Origin: Cristatella mucedo
Taxonomy: Eukaryota > Bryozoa > Phylactolaemata > Cristatellidae
Reading direction: 5' to 3'
Assembly: GCA_009760855.2 (NCBI GenBank)
Contig: WPIO01000019.1
Location: 184,001-248,000, forward strand
Length of the DNA: 64,000 nucleotides
Position numbers and translations under genes: made by a program. The first letter of the stretch is position 1, and each line of letters begins with the position of its first letter. The notes beneath the pieces were generated by a model, which saw only the letters and a list, made by a program, of their open reading frames with translations, did not search any database and was not told the origin of the DNA. Below are positions 57,601 through 59,760 of this stretch, piece after piece.

Positions 57601-58061
57601 CCTTCAGCCTTTTGCCGAGAATGCGTCAGATTGTATTCAGGCTGCACTAATACAAACATATAGAAAGCTAGGAAATGATCCTCTAGACTTCGAAAGCTCA
57701 AAAATACGAAGCACCGAACGTATTAGCTTCGCTATATCCAGCAAGTGCAACTTACTTTCACATAGCGTTGTCGTCGTGATTGTTTTTGATATTCCATACT
57801 CCACACTTTGATCCGTCAGTCGTTGCATGGCTCTGACACCAACTGTGTACTCAGTTTCGGGTAGGAGTGAGGATCTTAAGTGATCAGTTGTCAACACCTC
57901 TTGACATTCAGAGACATCACTCCACGAAATGGTGCGGTTCGTCGTGATGCATACCTCATAAGATAGTTCGATATTTCTGCCACCAGGTGGCTGTTTCCAT
58001 CCGAGTCTAAGAGATCTTGAGTTTACTTGAAACTCATGAAGATCGCTGACTGAGCCGGTAA
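1098..58061 (-). CDS. Receptor-type protein tyrosine phosphatase, internal part of gene (spliced, both ends outside window)
   Basis: This entry covers the whole spliced gene; the exons are listed separately. The order is eleven FN3 exons, one transmembrane exon, one juxtamembrane exon and four exons of the first phosphatase domain. The phases fit at every junction: FN3 exons are all phase 1-1, transmembrane 1-2, juxtamembrane 2-0, then 0-1, 1-0, 0-1 and 1-0. The exons sum to 3,935 nt, which is two leading bases plus 1,311 open codons. Joined exons give RPTP landmarks in the right order: [26 protein letters not shown] and DFWRMV. The protein should sit in the plasma membrane, with FN3 repeats outside and a tyrosine phosphatase inside. 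The WPD and HCSAG-type catalytic motifs are not in the window, so activity cannot be judged. The RPTP subfamily is not resolved; an FN3-only ectodomain resembles the R3/PTPRQ-like type, which is inference. No promoter, start or polyA site was seen. Confidence 0.85.
1196..1712. other. Intron DNA with an ATTATACGC-type short tandem repeat
   Basis: Mostly featureless, AT-rich DNA. From about 1,641 to 1,712 a degenerate array of TTATTATACGC-like words is present. It is the landing site of the next LINE. Confidence 0.6.
1713..2089 (-). mobile_element. L2-type LINE, 5'-truncated 3' end
   Basis: Read on the minus strand it holds the last part of the ORF2 C-terminus, the 3' UTR, the terminal hairpin (GGCGCTTT/AAAGCGCC) and an ATT tail. 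The word TTATTATACGC is found on both sides (about 1,642-1,652 and 2,090-2,100). This looks like a target-site duplication inside a short tandem repeat. The plus-strand open frame across it is an antisense shadow. Confidence 0.85.
2101..3020. other. Intron DNA, nothing recognised
   Basis: No protein motif, repeat family or splice-framed exon was found on either strand. Confidence 0.5.
3021..3484. repeat. Long inverted repeat with perfect 114-bp arms and TA-rich nested palindrome
   Basis: The left arm at 3,021-3,134 is the exact reverse complement of the right arm at 3,371-3,484 by eye. The outer ends read TGCTTATTAATGC. The roughly 236-bp centre holds two (TA)n tracts (about 3,170-3,208 and 3,274-3,320), each flanked by its own small inverted repeat (GTACATGCAT/ATGCATGTAC and TACCATTACT/AGTAATGGTA). 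It could be a foldback or MITE-like element or a spontaneous palindrome. No clear target-site duplication was seen, because the right side runs into another (TA)n. Confidence 0.85.
3485..4254. other. Intron DNA with TA microsatellites
   Basis: (TA)n occurs at about 3,485-3,519, 3,772-3,784 and 3,813-3,840. The last is enclosed by a small imperfect hairpin (AAAACGCTTCTGATAT against ATATTAGAGGCGTTTT). Nothing else was recognised. Confidence 0.55.
4255..4294 (-). CDS. RPTP micro-exon: phosphatase domain 1 ([13 protein letters not shown])
   Basis: This 40-nt micro-exon (phase 0 to 1) has a TTTCAG acceptor and a GTACTG donor. It encodes [13 protein letters not shown] plus the first base of a glycine codon. 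This is the I(A/T)xQGP segment that follows YINASYI-x-G in every classical PTP. The open frame continues past the donor, but with sequence unlike any PTP. Joining instead to the 1.1-kb exon restores QGP. Confidence 0.85.
4587..4663 (-). CDS. RPTP exon: phosphatase domain 1 ([17 protein letters not shown])
   Basis: This 77-nt exon (phase 1 to 0) has a GATTTAG acceptor and a perfect GTAAGT donor. It encodes [15 protein letters not shown] and then NYINASYIE. The YDH-x-RV and YINASY motifs are near-invariant in classical tyrosine phosphatases. DHNRV has an asparagine where serine is more common. The gap to the 7.3-kb exon is a 2.6-kb intron with no recognisable element. Confidence 0.88.
4664..6254. 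other. Intron DNA between phosphatase exons
   Basis: This intron separates the 4.6- and 7.3-kb exons. It has a (TA)n tract at about 4,909-4,928. The minus-strand open frame at 5,247-5,471 shows no phosphatase motif. Nothing else was recognised. Confidence 0.5.
6255..6600 (+). mobile_element. Old L2-type LINE fragment (ORF2 C-terminal part)
   Basis: Nucleotide words match the intact LINE at 20.4 kb in order, including GCAGCTGGT-CAAAA, GCTGCCACAT-TACCAC and GCTTTTGCACCACCC. Frames are broken. The two overlapping plus-strand open frames here are residues of the LINE, not genes. Confidence 0.65.
6603..6765 (-). mobile_element. tRNA-derived SINE, second family (SINE2)
   Basis: On the minus strand there is a tRNA-like B box (the reverse of CAGGACTCGAACACAC), then a GC-containing body and an end reading GTTAAATCAGCT. 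The same layout recurs at 15.7, 41.0, 47.1, 53.2, 59.0 and 62.1 kb. It lacks the hairpin tail shared with the LINE. Confidence 0.7.
7301..7388 (-). CDS. RPTP exon: start of phosphatase domain 1 (ELKNV..KFRDIIP)
   Basis: This 88-nt exon (phase 0 to 1) has acceptor GAAATAG and donor GTGAGT. It encodes [22 protein letters not shown] and RDIIP. This matches the N-x-x-KNRY-x-x-I-x-P-YD segment that opens classical PTP domains. The tyrosine codon of PYD is split between this exon and the next. It is too short to stand out as an open frame and was found by following the domain order. Confidence 0.82.
7761..7995 (-). CDS. RPTP exon: juxtamembrane region before phosphatase domain 1
   Basis: About 235 nt, phase 2 to 0. 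The donor is AAG/GTAATC. The encoded stretch contains [17 protein letters not shown] and then FADEFK. This is the usual RPTP juxtamembrane pattern: a tyrosine-containing IY(G/S)N segment, a short helix with ALSELSALV, and an aromatic-x-EEF helix right before the phosphatase fold. The 5' edge is less sure. I used a CTAAG acceptor because it fits the phase left by the transmembrane exon, but AAG is an uncommon acceptor context. A small extra exon between 8.0 and 12.7 kb remains possible. Confidence 0.78.
7996..9469. other. Intron DNA, nothing recognised
   Basis: Lies between the juxtamembrane and transmembrane exons. Several short open frames exist on both strands, but none has a recognisable motif or a phase that fits the RPTP. 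Confidence 0.5.
9470..9645 (+). mobile_element. Old L2-type LINE fragment
   Basis: It matches the LINE segment coding for [15 protein letters not shown] and [11 protein letters not shown]. Shared words include TCCACAGTCAAGTCTACCTATTTT and GCTGAGATAAGGATACCACC. Frames are degraded. Confidence 0.65.
9646..10220. other. Intron DNA, nothing recognised
   Basis: No recognisable coding or repeat sequence. Confidence 0.4.
10221..10335 (+). mobile_element. tRNA-derived SINE with LINE-like hairpin tail (SINE1)
   Basis: A tRNA-like head carries an A-box-like GGCCTAGACGTTAAGG and a B-box-like GGGCTCGAGCCC. A tail beginning GCGAAGCGCCCGGATAG and ending GGGCGCTATAC forms the same stem as the LINE 3' end. 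A functional tRNA is unlikely: no proper acceptor pairing was seen, and the family occurs three times. Confidence 0.75.
10336..10724. other. Intron DNA, nothing recognised
   Basis: A short plus-strand open frame runs into the next SINE and has no recognisable motif. Confidence 0.4.
10725..10862 (+). mobile_element. tRNA-derived SINE with LINE-like hairpin tail (SINE1)
   Basis: The A-box-like GGTCTAGCGGTTAAGG and B-box-like GGGCTCAAGCCCC are followed by GTGAAGCGGCTGAATAGAGA and TTCTCTTGGGGCGCTATAT. A short (AATG)n tail follows. Head and tail are the best preserved of the three SINE1 copies. Confidence 0.8.
10863..11700. other. Intron DNA, nothing recognised
   Basis: No recognisable coding or repeat sequence. 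Confidence 0.4.
11701..12090 (-). repeat. Interspersed repeat A, inverted copy
   Basis: Its reverse complement matches blocks at about 35.0, 55.6 and 56.5 kb. Shared words are GTGACAGCAAA, GAGTG, CAAGCTGCTG-AACG and TGGCCACC. The other copies are in plus orientation, inside the FN3 duplication units. The nature of the repeat is unknown. Confidence 0.55.
12091..12720. other. Intron DNA, nothing recognised
   Basis: The minus-strand open frame continues past the transmembrane exon donor for about 60 codons without any recognisable motif. I treat it as read-through intron. Confidence 0.45.
12721..12832 (-). CDS. RPTP exon: transmembrane segment
   Basis: This 112-nt exon (phase 1 to 2) has a TTTTAG acceptor and a GTGCGT donor. 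It encodes a short stalk ([11 protein letters not shown]), a hydrophobic run of about 22 residues ([20 protein letters not shown]), and then MWQRRR, a basic stop-transfer patch typical of the cytoplasmic side. Its place between the last FN3 exon and the juxtamembrane exon, and its exact phase match to both, support the call. Confidence 0.85.
12833..14534. other. Intron DNA, nothing recognised
   Basis: Short open frames on both strands have no motif. Confidence 0.45.
14535..14725 (-). mobile_element. Possible very old L2-type LINE fragment
   Basis: On the minus strand it resembles the LINE region coding for [19 protein letters not shown] (here [17 protein letters not shown]). Word matches run in order but are weak. 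Confidence 0.35.
14726..15228. other. AT-rich intron DNA, nothing recognised
   Basis: No recognisable coding or repeat sequence. Confidence 0.4.
15229..15516 (-). CDS. RPTP exon: membrane-proximal FN3 domain
   Basis: This 288-nt, phase 1-1 exon has a TATTACAG acceptor and a GTTTGA donor (weak after GT). The FN3 domain reads [59 protein letters not shown] (strand E-F) and [10 protein letters not shown]. It is the last ectodomain exon: its one trailing base plus the first two bases of the 12.8-kb exon make a valine codon that leads straight into the membrane segment. Confidence 0.85.
15658..15828 (-). mobile_element. tRNA-derived SINE2
   Basis: It has the same body as the 6.6-kb copy: GCTGATTTAACAGCC at the 3' side, a TATAGC-GA-GGAAGAACC core, GCTTGCAGAGGCGATAAAGG, and a tRNA-like B box read on the minus strand. 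Confidence 0.75.
15890..16530. repeat. Duplicated intron/exon block (sister of 30,130-30,830)
   Basis: The FN3 exon and about 350 bp of intron on its 3' side are shared with the block at 30.13 kb. Examples are GGATGGCTTAATCTAC and ACGGAAGTCACATTGAACAA. The duplication copied exon plus intron, not an mRNA. Confidence 0.75.
16253..16527 (-). pseudogene. Decayed FN3 exon in the RPTP gene
   Basis: The sequence still encodes an FN3 core ([47 protein letters not shown]) and is the sister of the intact exon at 30.7 kb. The strong donor of that sister (GTGAGT) is here changed to GTTGAG. The best acceptor-to-donor span is 275 nt, not a multiple of three, whereas all its neighbours are phase 1-1. Including it would break the frame, while skipping it keeps 17.1 and 15.4 kb in frame. 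I read it as a dead or dying exon. An unusual donor cannot be excluded without transcripts. Confidence 0.65.
16955..17239 (-). CDS. RPTP exon: FN3 domain
   Basis: This 285-nt, phase 1-1 exon has a CATTCAG acceptor and a GTGGGT donor. The FN3 domain begins [13 protein letters not shown], then [40 protein letters not shown] and VFIRTDAS. Several N-x-S/T sites (for example NHT, NFS, NSS, NYS, NET) suggest N-glycosylation, as expected outside the cell. If the decayed exon at 16.4 kb is skipped, it splices to 15.4 kb in frame. Confidence 0.86.
17398..17512 (+). mobile_element. tRNA-derived SINE with LINE-like hairpin tail (SINE1), older copy
   Basis: The A-box-like CCAGGCGTTAAGG and B-box-like GCAGGTTCAATCG are followed by GTAAAGCGCCTCGACAGA and a returning GGGGAGCTAT. 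It is more mutated than the 10.7-kb copy. It is inserted just upstream of the 17.1-kb FN3 exon. Confidence 0.7.
17513..20374. other. Large intron, mostly unrecognised
   Basis: The minus-strand open frame at 17,717-17,926 reads like protein ([15 protein letters not shown]) but matches no FN3 or phosphatase pattern and has no fitting splice sites that I could confirm. A membrane-like 40-codon frame at about 18,628-18,750 is described among the findings. No LINE or SINE was recognised. Confidence 0.4.
20375..21634 (+). mobile_element. L2-type LINE, 5'-truncated, nearly intact ORF2 C-terminal half
   Basis: The element starts within the reverse transcriptase domain ([14 protein letters not shown]) and continues with the catalytic YADDTQLYL, the [15 protein letters not shown] and KTNLLVMG thumb-side segments, and the conserved C-terminus ([38 protein letters not shown]). 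A one-base insertion at about 21,151 shifts the frame, and the remainder ([34 protein letters not shown]) is read in the next frame to about 21,395. The 3' UTR, terminal hairpin and ATT tail follow. The layout matches the L2 clade of non-LTR retrotransposons. No ORF1, endonuclease or 5' UTR is present, so the copy cannot move by itself. Confidence 0.92.
21635..22616. other. Intron DNA, nothing recognised
   Basis: No recognisable coding or repeat sequence. Confidence 0.4.
22617..22916 (-). CDS. RPTP exon: FN3 domain
   Basis: This 300-nt, phase 1-1 exon has a CGATAG acceptor and a GTACGT donor. The FN3 domain reads [51 protein letters not shown] (strand E-F) and VIAKTKF, and it ends LTTDCS. 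An open frame continues upstream into the intron, but the protein-like signal starts at the acceptor. It is more diverged from the type A and B exons than those are from each other. Confidence 0.85.
22917..23512. other. Intron DNA, nothing recognised
   Basis: An open frame leads into the 22.8-kb FN3 exon but lacks protein-like features. Confidence 0.4.
23513..23607 (-). mobile_element. L2-type LINE, 3' tail only
   Basis: It has an ATT-type tail and the hairpin AAAGCGCCCTCAGAGA..TCTCTCTTGGCGCTTT, read on the minus strand. Only the last 95 bases or so of the element are present. Confidence 0.85.
23608..24404. other. Intron DNA, nothing recognised
   Basis: No recognisable coding or repeat sequence. 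Confidence 0.4.
24405..24860 (+). mobile_element. Old L2-type LINE 3' end
   Basis: Degraded but collinear with the LINE at 20.4 kb: AACATCAAGGTTTTGTCACTTAT, CAGCCTATCTATCTGAACTA, CAGGCTAAGCAAGATACCACCCGC and TGGTCCCAAAGCATTCAACTC. It ends with a worn hairpin. The minus-strand open frame here is its antisense shadow. Confidence 0.8.
24861..26008. other. Intron DNA, nothing recognised
   Basis: Two overlapping plus-strand open frames at 25.25-25.47 kb have no motif. Confidence 0.4.
26009..26060 (-). mobile_element. Worn LINE 3' hairpin remnant
   Basis: AGAGAACTCGATCTATATCTAGGCACTTTA is a mutated form of the terminal hairpin seen in intact LINE tails. Only this core is recognisable. Confidence 0.5.
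26460..26712. repeat. Repeat B, copy 1 (direct repeat with 28.05 kb)
   Basis: It shares with 28,050-28,305 the words TAGAAATAGC, CGACAACGA, ATGC-TCTTT, AAGGAGC, CTGATAGAGGA and GGAGGCAG-CA in the same order. Divergence is considerable, so the duplication is old. No coding content was recognised. Confidence 0.7.
26713..28049. other. Intron DNA between the two repeat B copies
   Basis: Nothing recognised. Confidence 0.4.
28050..28305. repeat. Repeat B, copy 2
   Basis: This is the direct-orientation partner of 26,460-26,712. It could be an unnamed interspersed element or a small local duplication. Confidence 0.7.
28306..30129. other. Intron DNA, nothing recognised
   Basis: A 103-codon plus-strand open frame at 29,443-29,754 has no known motif and no splice or repeat support. 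Confidence 0.4.
30130..30830. repeat. Duplicated intron/exon block (sister of 15,890-16,530)
   Basis: Contains the intact FN3 exon at 30.7 kb and flanking intron sequence shared with the 16-kb block. See the exon entries. Confidence 0.75.
30537..30821 (-). CDS. RPTP exon: FN3 domain (type A relative)
   Basis: This 285-nt, phase 1-1 exon has a TTTTTAG acceptor and a GTGAGT donor. The domain begins [10 protein letters not shown], like type A ([10 protein letters not shown]). It continues [23 protein letters not shown] and [18 protein letters not shown], then ends TTVFVT. It is the intact sister of the decayed exon at 16.4 kb: they share WERP, EYSSP and the whole [16 protein letters not shown] block. 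Flanking intron DNA is duplicated too (30.13-30.83 kb against 15.89-16.53 kb). Confidence 0.86.
31285..31570 (+). mobile_element. Old L2-type LINE fragment
   Basis: It is collinear with the LINE segment after the catalytic motif. AANLLIMG corresponds to TNLLVMG, then HKLENPAL corresponds to QKLERLTL, then ATTTCATTAGAGGAGCGCATTAG and CAAAGTCAAGTCTAA. Stops and frameshifts are present. Confidence 0.75.
31780..33120 (+). other. GC-rich block with broken coding-like frames, origin unknown
   Basis: Base composition changes clearly: CG dinucleotides and G+C are much commoner than in the surrounding introns. Several overlapping plus-strand frames read like protein but none is long. The clearest piece is an Arg/Gly/Gln-rich segment ([15 protein letters not shown], about 32,590-32,635). 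A downstream frame ends with a basic run (KRRPRPRCR). This could be a decayed gag-like or other retroelement ORF, or an old coding insert. I do not recognise the family. No terminal repeats were seen. Confidence 0.45.
33121..34734. other. Intron DNA, nothing recognised
   Basis: A 155-codon plus-strand open frame at 34,077-34,544 shows no motif. A type A FN3 exon would be expected near 34 kb if the older duplication unit were complete, but none is present. Confidence 0.4.
34735..34800 (-). mobile_element. SINE2 fragment (tRNA-like part only)
   Basis: Contains GACTCTAACCCATGAC, ACATGAAGAGCGAGCA and TTGCCACTAGGCTAAC, which correspond to the tRNA-like part of the SINE2 copies at 41.0 and 59.0 kb. 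Confidence 0.5.
34990..35260 (+). repeat. Interspersed repeat A
   Basis: Matches 55.6 and 56.5 kb and the inverted copy at 11.9 kb. Shared words include GCAGAGAGTGCAAGCTGCTGG, GTGGCCACC and CTTTCGACTTCGCAGAA. Confidence 0.6.
36092..36397 (-). CDS. RPTP exon: FN3 domain, type B (older left copy)
   Basis: This 306-nt, phase 1-1 exon has a TTTTTCCAG acceptor and a GTAAGT donor. The domain reads [52 protein letters not shown] and ends TTLCE. It is diverged from the type B exons in the recent array but has the same length and splice layout as the 58.0-kb copy. No type A partner is seen downstream at the expected distance (about 34 kb); the next FN3 exon is at 30.7 kb. Confidence 0.87.
38453..39141 (-). 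mobile_element. L2-type LINE, 5'-truncated; intact C-terminal frame
   Basis: The minus strand carries an ATT tail, hairpin and 3' UTR (38,453-38,680), then a 134-codon open frame (38,681-39,085) from [19 protein letters not shown] to the usual [10 protein letters not shown] end. The 5' cut lies directly against a (TA)n tract. The paralogous site in the recent array (about 45.43 kb) has a TA/TG microsatellite and no LINE, so it serves as an empty-site reference. A few bases differ from the 54-kb copy. Confidence 0.9.
39142..39226. repeat. (TA)n microsatellite
   Basis: About 80 bp of TA with one TGTG interruption, adjoining the LINE 5' end. Open frames through it are artefacts. Confidence 0.95.
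39310..39537 (-). mobile_element. L2-type LINE, 3' UTR only
   Basis: ATT tail, hairpin and about 130 bp of 3' UTR. The empty site is seen in the paralogous copy at about 45,655, where GACTTGCCTGTTGCTTC is continuous; here the LINE sits between the two halves. Confidence 0.88.
40202..40504 (-). CDS. RPTP exon: FN3 domain, type A (first tandem copy)
   Basis: This 303-nt, phase 1-1 exon is identical in protein to the type A exons at 46.5 and 52.6 kb. It lies close to the left edge of the recent tandem array: near-identity between units begins only about 110 bp further left, at 40,091. Its single cysteine (KVCG) is at the same place as in the FN3 exons at 30.7 (NICG), 16.4 (KICG) and 17.1 kb (NKCL). 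This suggests that these domains descend from one ancestor. Confidence 0.88.
40968..41121 (-). mobile_element. SINE2 inside tandem unit 1
   Basis: GCTGATTTAGCAGCC end, CAGAAGAGGCTGAAGCC-ATCACCACC body, and the tRNA-like part with AACCCATGAGCTAGGTCATG. It predates the tandem duplication, because all three units have it at the same place. Confidence 0.75.
42422..42724 (-). CDS. RPTP exon: FN3 domain, type B (first tandem copy)
   Basis: This 303-nt, phase 1-1 exon has a strong polypyrimidine tract and CCAG acceptor, and a GTAAGT donor. The encoded FN3 domain has the same sequence as the copy at 48.7 kb. It shares with the diverged type B exons at 36.2 and 58.0 kb the SRSL strand B, the PPGG-like turn, the VCI/ICI cysteine, the SECQ cysteine and the LLPE(T/S)EYT strand E-F signature. 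Confidence 0.88.
43375..43565 (-). mobile_element. Old L2-type LINE fragment in unit 1
   Basis: On the minus strand it is collinear with the LINE C-terminal region: AAAGTGAGTAAACAAACTTTGAAAT corresponds to AAAGTGAGCGACAAAACCTTGAAGT, and GGCAGTGAGACCCAGAAG to the further upstream part. A related remnant lies in the older right unit near 58.7 kb but not in the older left unit. Confidence 0.6.
44085..44280. repeat. (GA)n microsatellite, unit 1
   Basis: About 195 bp of imperfect AG repeat. It produces long Ser/Leu and Arg/Glu open frames on both strands that are not genes. Confidence 0.95.
45437..45574. repeat. TA/(TG)n microsatellite, unit 1
   Basis: A short TA run followed by about 120 bp of imperfect TG. 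It lies at the position where the older left copy carries the LINE at 38.45 kb and the (TA)n tract. Confidence 0.95.
46316..46618 (-). CDS. RPTP exon: FN3 domain, type A (second tandem copy)
   Basis: This 303-nt, phase 1-1 FN3 exon has the same acceptor (TGTGTAG), donor (GTAAGA) and protein sequence as the type A exons at 40.4 and 52.6 kb. The lack of any amino-acid change, with almost no change in the surrounding intron DNA, points to a very recent duplication or to gene conversion. Selection on the domain alone would not keep the introns identical. Confidence 0.88.
47082..47235 (-). mobile_element. SINE2 inside tandem unit 2
   Basis: Same as the unit 1 copy apart from one extra C in the CACCACC run. 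Confidence 0.75.
48531..48833 (-). CDS. RPTP exon: FN3 domain, type B (second tandem copy)
   Basis: This is a 303-nt, phase 1-1 exon with acceptor TTTTTCCAG and donor GTAAGT. The domain starts [10 protein letters not shown]. It has [19 protein letters not shown], a SECQEVQ cysteine segment and [13 protein letters not shown], and it ends TTICN. The coding sequence matches the copy at 42,422-42,724. The only nearby difference is the length of the T run just before the acceptor. It lies in tandem unit 2 and splices onto the type A exon at 46.5 kb. Confidence 0.88.
49483..49673 (-). mobile_element. Old L2-type LINE fragment in unit 2
   Basis: Copy of the 43.4-kb fragment carried along by the tandem duplication. 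Confidence 0.6.
50193..50389. repeat. (GA)n microsatellite, unit 2
   Basis: Same place as the unit 1 tract, but the internal pattern differs (more GAAAAAG and GACAAAG interruptions). It has changed since the duplication. Confidence 0.95.
51546..51688. repeat. TA/(TG)n microsatellite, unit 2
   Basis: Counterpart of 45,437-45,574, with a slightly longer TG run. Confidence 0.95.
52425..52727 (-). CDS. RPTP exon: FN3 domain, type A (third tandem copy)
   Basis: This is a 303-nt, phase 1-1 exon with acceptor TGTGTAG and donor GTAAGA. The FN3 domain begins [10 protein letters not shown]. It has the strand-B/C segment [12 protein letters not shown], the strand C region [10 protein letters not shown] and the strand E-F segment [15 protein letters not shown]. 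The translation is identical to the exons at 46,316-46,618 and 40,202-40,504. It belongs to the third, incomplete unit of the 6.1-kb array, which breaks at about 53,976 before its type B exon. Confidence 0.88.
53190..53342 (-). mobile_element. SINE2 inside tandem unit 3
   Basis: Third copy of the shared SINE2. Confidence 0.75.
54127..55245 (-). mobile_element. L2-type LINE, 5'-truncated; long open ORF2 end with altered catalytic motif
   Basis: The minus strand has an ATT tail, hairpin and 3' UTR, then an open frame from 54,367 to about 55,240 with no stop (251 codons from the first Met, more before it). It contains [42 protein letters not shown] and [18 protein letters not shown], and it ends [10 protein letters not shown]. 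The catalytic YADD is YEDD here, which should abolish polymerase function. The element starts just upstream of this motif. TCTATTAA on both sides may be a short target-site duplication. It lies immediately beyond the break of tandem unit 3. Confidence 0.92.
55430..55780 (+). repeat. Interspersed repeat A, interrupted by a LINE tail
   Basis: GCTCCGATGCTTTTAAAGACGC..CAGCTTGTCCAGCT precedes the LINE tail, and CTAACTAGTCATCACTTCGG continues after it. The whole matches 56.45-56.65 kb. This is the clearest copy for defining the repeat. Confidence 0.65.
55487..55583 (+). mobile_element. L2-type LINE, 3' tail only
   Basis: GCAAATGTAAAGCGCCTAGAGAG..CTCTGAGGGCGCTT and an ATT tail, inserted inside repeat A. 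Confidence 0.88.
55590..56450. repeat. Remnant duplication unit that has lost its type B exon
   Basis: The intron part 3' of a type B exon is recognisable (GGACGATCTTAAAAGAG, TTAGGAGACTGAACTTTGAG, ATTACTGCTGCAACACGG, and GGGAAATGATCGAGTGGACTTC near 56,360). It matches 35.6-36.0 and 57.25-57.69 kb. The exon that should follow at about 56.45 kb is absent, and repeat A follows directly. Confidence 0.6.
56451..56911 (+). repeat. Repeat A and shared unit sequence
   Basis: CATAGTGCAGAGAGTGCACCCAGCTG is repeat A. The following GGTGACGGTGCCGGACTTACTGACAG..CTGGCTGGTTAACACA block matches 41.3, 47.4 and 53.5 kb. Confidence 0.65.
56912..57078 (+). mobile_element. L2-type LINE, 3' UTR and tail
   Basis: GCATGCTGACCCTGTGCATGTC, then the terminal hairpin and ATT tail. 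It is inserted between two parts of the older right unit. Confidence 0.88.
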
Positions 58062-58662
58062 CTATTAAAGAGGTATAAGATAGGCTCACAAATTGTAACT
58101 CCAGCTAGCGGATTGCTTCGATTGACGAATTGTATCAACTAAAGGCGTCAGATAGATTTTCGGAGTTTATGTCTCTACTATACAGTTCTTCCCGTACCAA
58201 GATGCAGAGACAGTTTTTGTTGAATAATAGTACCACACTCCAATTACAAGGTTTTTTAAAGAAGACGGAAAATGTACAAACTATTTAATATAATTAACAA
58301 TTCTGAATTAGGCGTGCCAACCTACTAGTAATGATAGTATGAAAATAATCAGACAACAATATTAAGGAAAGAAAGATTACCACGAGGTAATTAATTTCTG
58401 GAAAAAGCGTGCATTTTTAGCTGTTTAATTTGTAATGAAGTCGGAGGAGGTATCGACATAATTTTACTGAAAGTTCCCAAACTTATGTACACCGTTACTA
58501 AAAGTGGGGTTTTCTAAAGTTTGAAGCGATTTATATGTCAGAAGTACATGCAACTTTAAGAAATGAGAACTAGCTACTCCTCAGAATTTTGCCAAAGAAG
58601 TAAGTACTTGTCATCAGCAGTCTGGAACCTGTGAATCTAGGAAGCTAAATGTGAATAAACGG
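57079..58662. repeat. Older diverged copy of the FN3 duplication unit (right)
   Basis: From GAGGGAATATCGAAGCCC (57,091) onward it is collinear with 41,756-43,330 of unit 1, including the type B exon at 57,756-58,061 and the intron upstream of it (GGGGTTTTCTAAAGTTTGAAG). Confidence 0.8.
57756..58061 (-). CDS. RPTP exon: FN3 domain, type B (oldest, right-most copy)
   Basis: This is a 306-nt, phase 1-1 exon. The acceptor is a T-rich ..AATAG and the donor is GTAAGT after a GAA-A end. It encodes one complete FN3 domain. Visible landmarks are GSVSDLHE at the start, a strand-B/C tryptophan followed by [35 protein letters not shown] (strand F tyrosine motif) and a TTLCE end. Type B domains carry extra cysteines (VCI, ECQ, LCE) that are unusual for FN3 and could form a disulfide; that is inference. 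It is the most upstream exon of the gene seen in the window. It is clearly diverged from the type B exons near 42.6 and 48.7 kb, so it belongs to an older duplicate. Confidence 0.88.
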
Positions 58663-58664
58663 AT

Positions 58665-58800
58665 GGGGAAATTTAAGCGTTGGTTAGGACGGAGTCTGAG
58701 TCAGATTGGAGAGAAGTGGGCAACGTGGTAGTAACAATATTGGCGATGAATAAGCAAGCACTGCATCAGATTTTCAGATATAATCTAGTCGAATTTTGAG
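58665..58800 (-). mobile_element. Old L2-type LINE fragment
   Basis: On the minus strand it is weakly collinear with the LINE C-terminal region (GGAGAGAAGTGGGCAACGTGG against GGCGAGAAGTGGAGTAATGTGG). Its position relative to the type B exon matches the old LINE at 43.4 kb. Confidence 0.5.
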
Positions 58801-58968
58801 AGATGACACATCAACCAAATAACCTTACAATTATAGGGCTTTATGTAGAGTACAATCTGCGGCAGATGCTGAGCCATGGAGCTATAATTCTTCTACAAAA
58901 TTTAGGCTGCGACTAAGGAACTGAAGCCTGTACTGTGAGACCAGCAGCTACAACACGGTTAAGTAAAT

Positions 58969-59120
58969 AGCTGATTTAATAACCTCGTTTGCATTGAGGC
59001 AGGATAGACATACCGGCTATCACCACTGCTTGCAGTTGGCAATGAAAGAACAAGTCTGTAGCATTTGAACCCACGATCTCAATCGTGAAGAACGAGCAAA
59101 TTGCCTCATTGGCTTGAATG
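58969..59120 (-). mobile_element. tRNA-derived SINE2
   Basis: GCTGATTTAATAACC end, GGCTATCACCACTGCTTGCAG body, and tRNA-like TTTGAACCCACGATCTCAAT read on the minus strand. Confidence 0.75.
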
Positions 59121-59204
59121 GACCACGAAGATACGTTGATGTCTCTATAGAATGATCACAAGATCTAGAGGAAATCCACATGGCCAGCAGAAAGGGCTAA
59201 AGTA

Positions 59205-59760
59205 CCGTTGGCTGTGTCTATGGAAGATAATATGCAGTTGCACAAACGGGCAAACCTAAGGTCACTCGAGTCTAGCATCATACCTGCGACTTACAATCAT
59301 GGTCTGCTATTTAAAGCCACCTTGTCATTGGACGAGAACTTTTCCTTAGCTGTCAAGTCAACCTACTTTCAGCTTAGGAACATCAGAAAAATCCAGGCAT
59401 GCCTTGTTAAGAGTACAAAATGTAAACAAGTGCGTTTGTGACAGGCAGCTCAAAATACCACGGTACGTATTATCCACGACTGCCATCCAGTTATACTCGT
59501 CTGTAAGTGGTGCCAAACTCAAAAATTCAATACCTTGTCTATCGTTGACGGCATTGCTGCTATATCGCATCTCTTCGTTAGGAGCTTTACTGGCTTCATC
59601 CGCCGCTATAACTCCATTTCAAGATCCTCGAACCGGTTTACAGATAGCTTCATTCGCTTGCACCGGCTTACCCCTGCGACCTCCTAGTTTCTCCATTGTG
59701 CTTTTTCGCTTAGCACTTGCCACTCCTCAGCATTTAGCTACTTTGCTGTTACTCTCACTT
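59205..59760 (+). mobile_element. Old L2-type LINE fragment
   Basis: The frame near 59,300 still reads LSLDENF..AVKSTYFQLRNIRKIQAC, matching [25 protein letters not shown] of the 20.4-kb LINE. The rest runs on with frameshifts to about 59,760. Confidence 0.75.
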
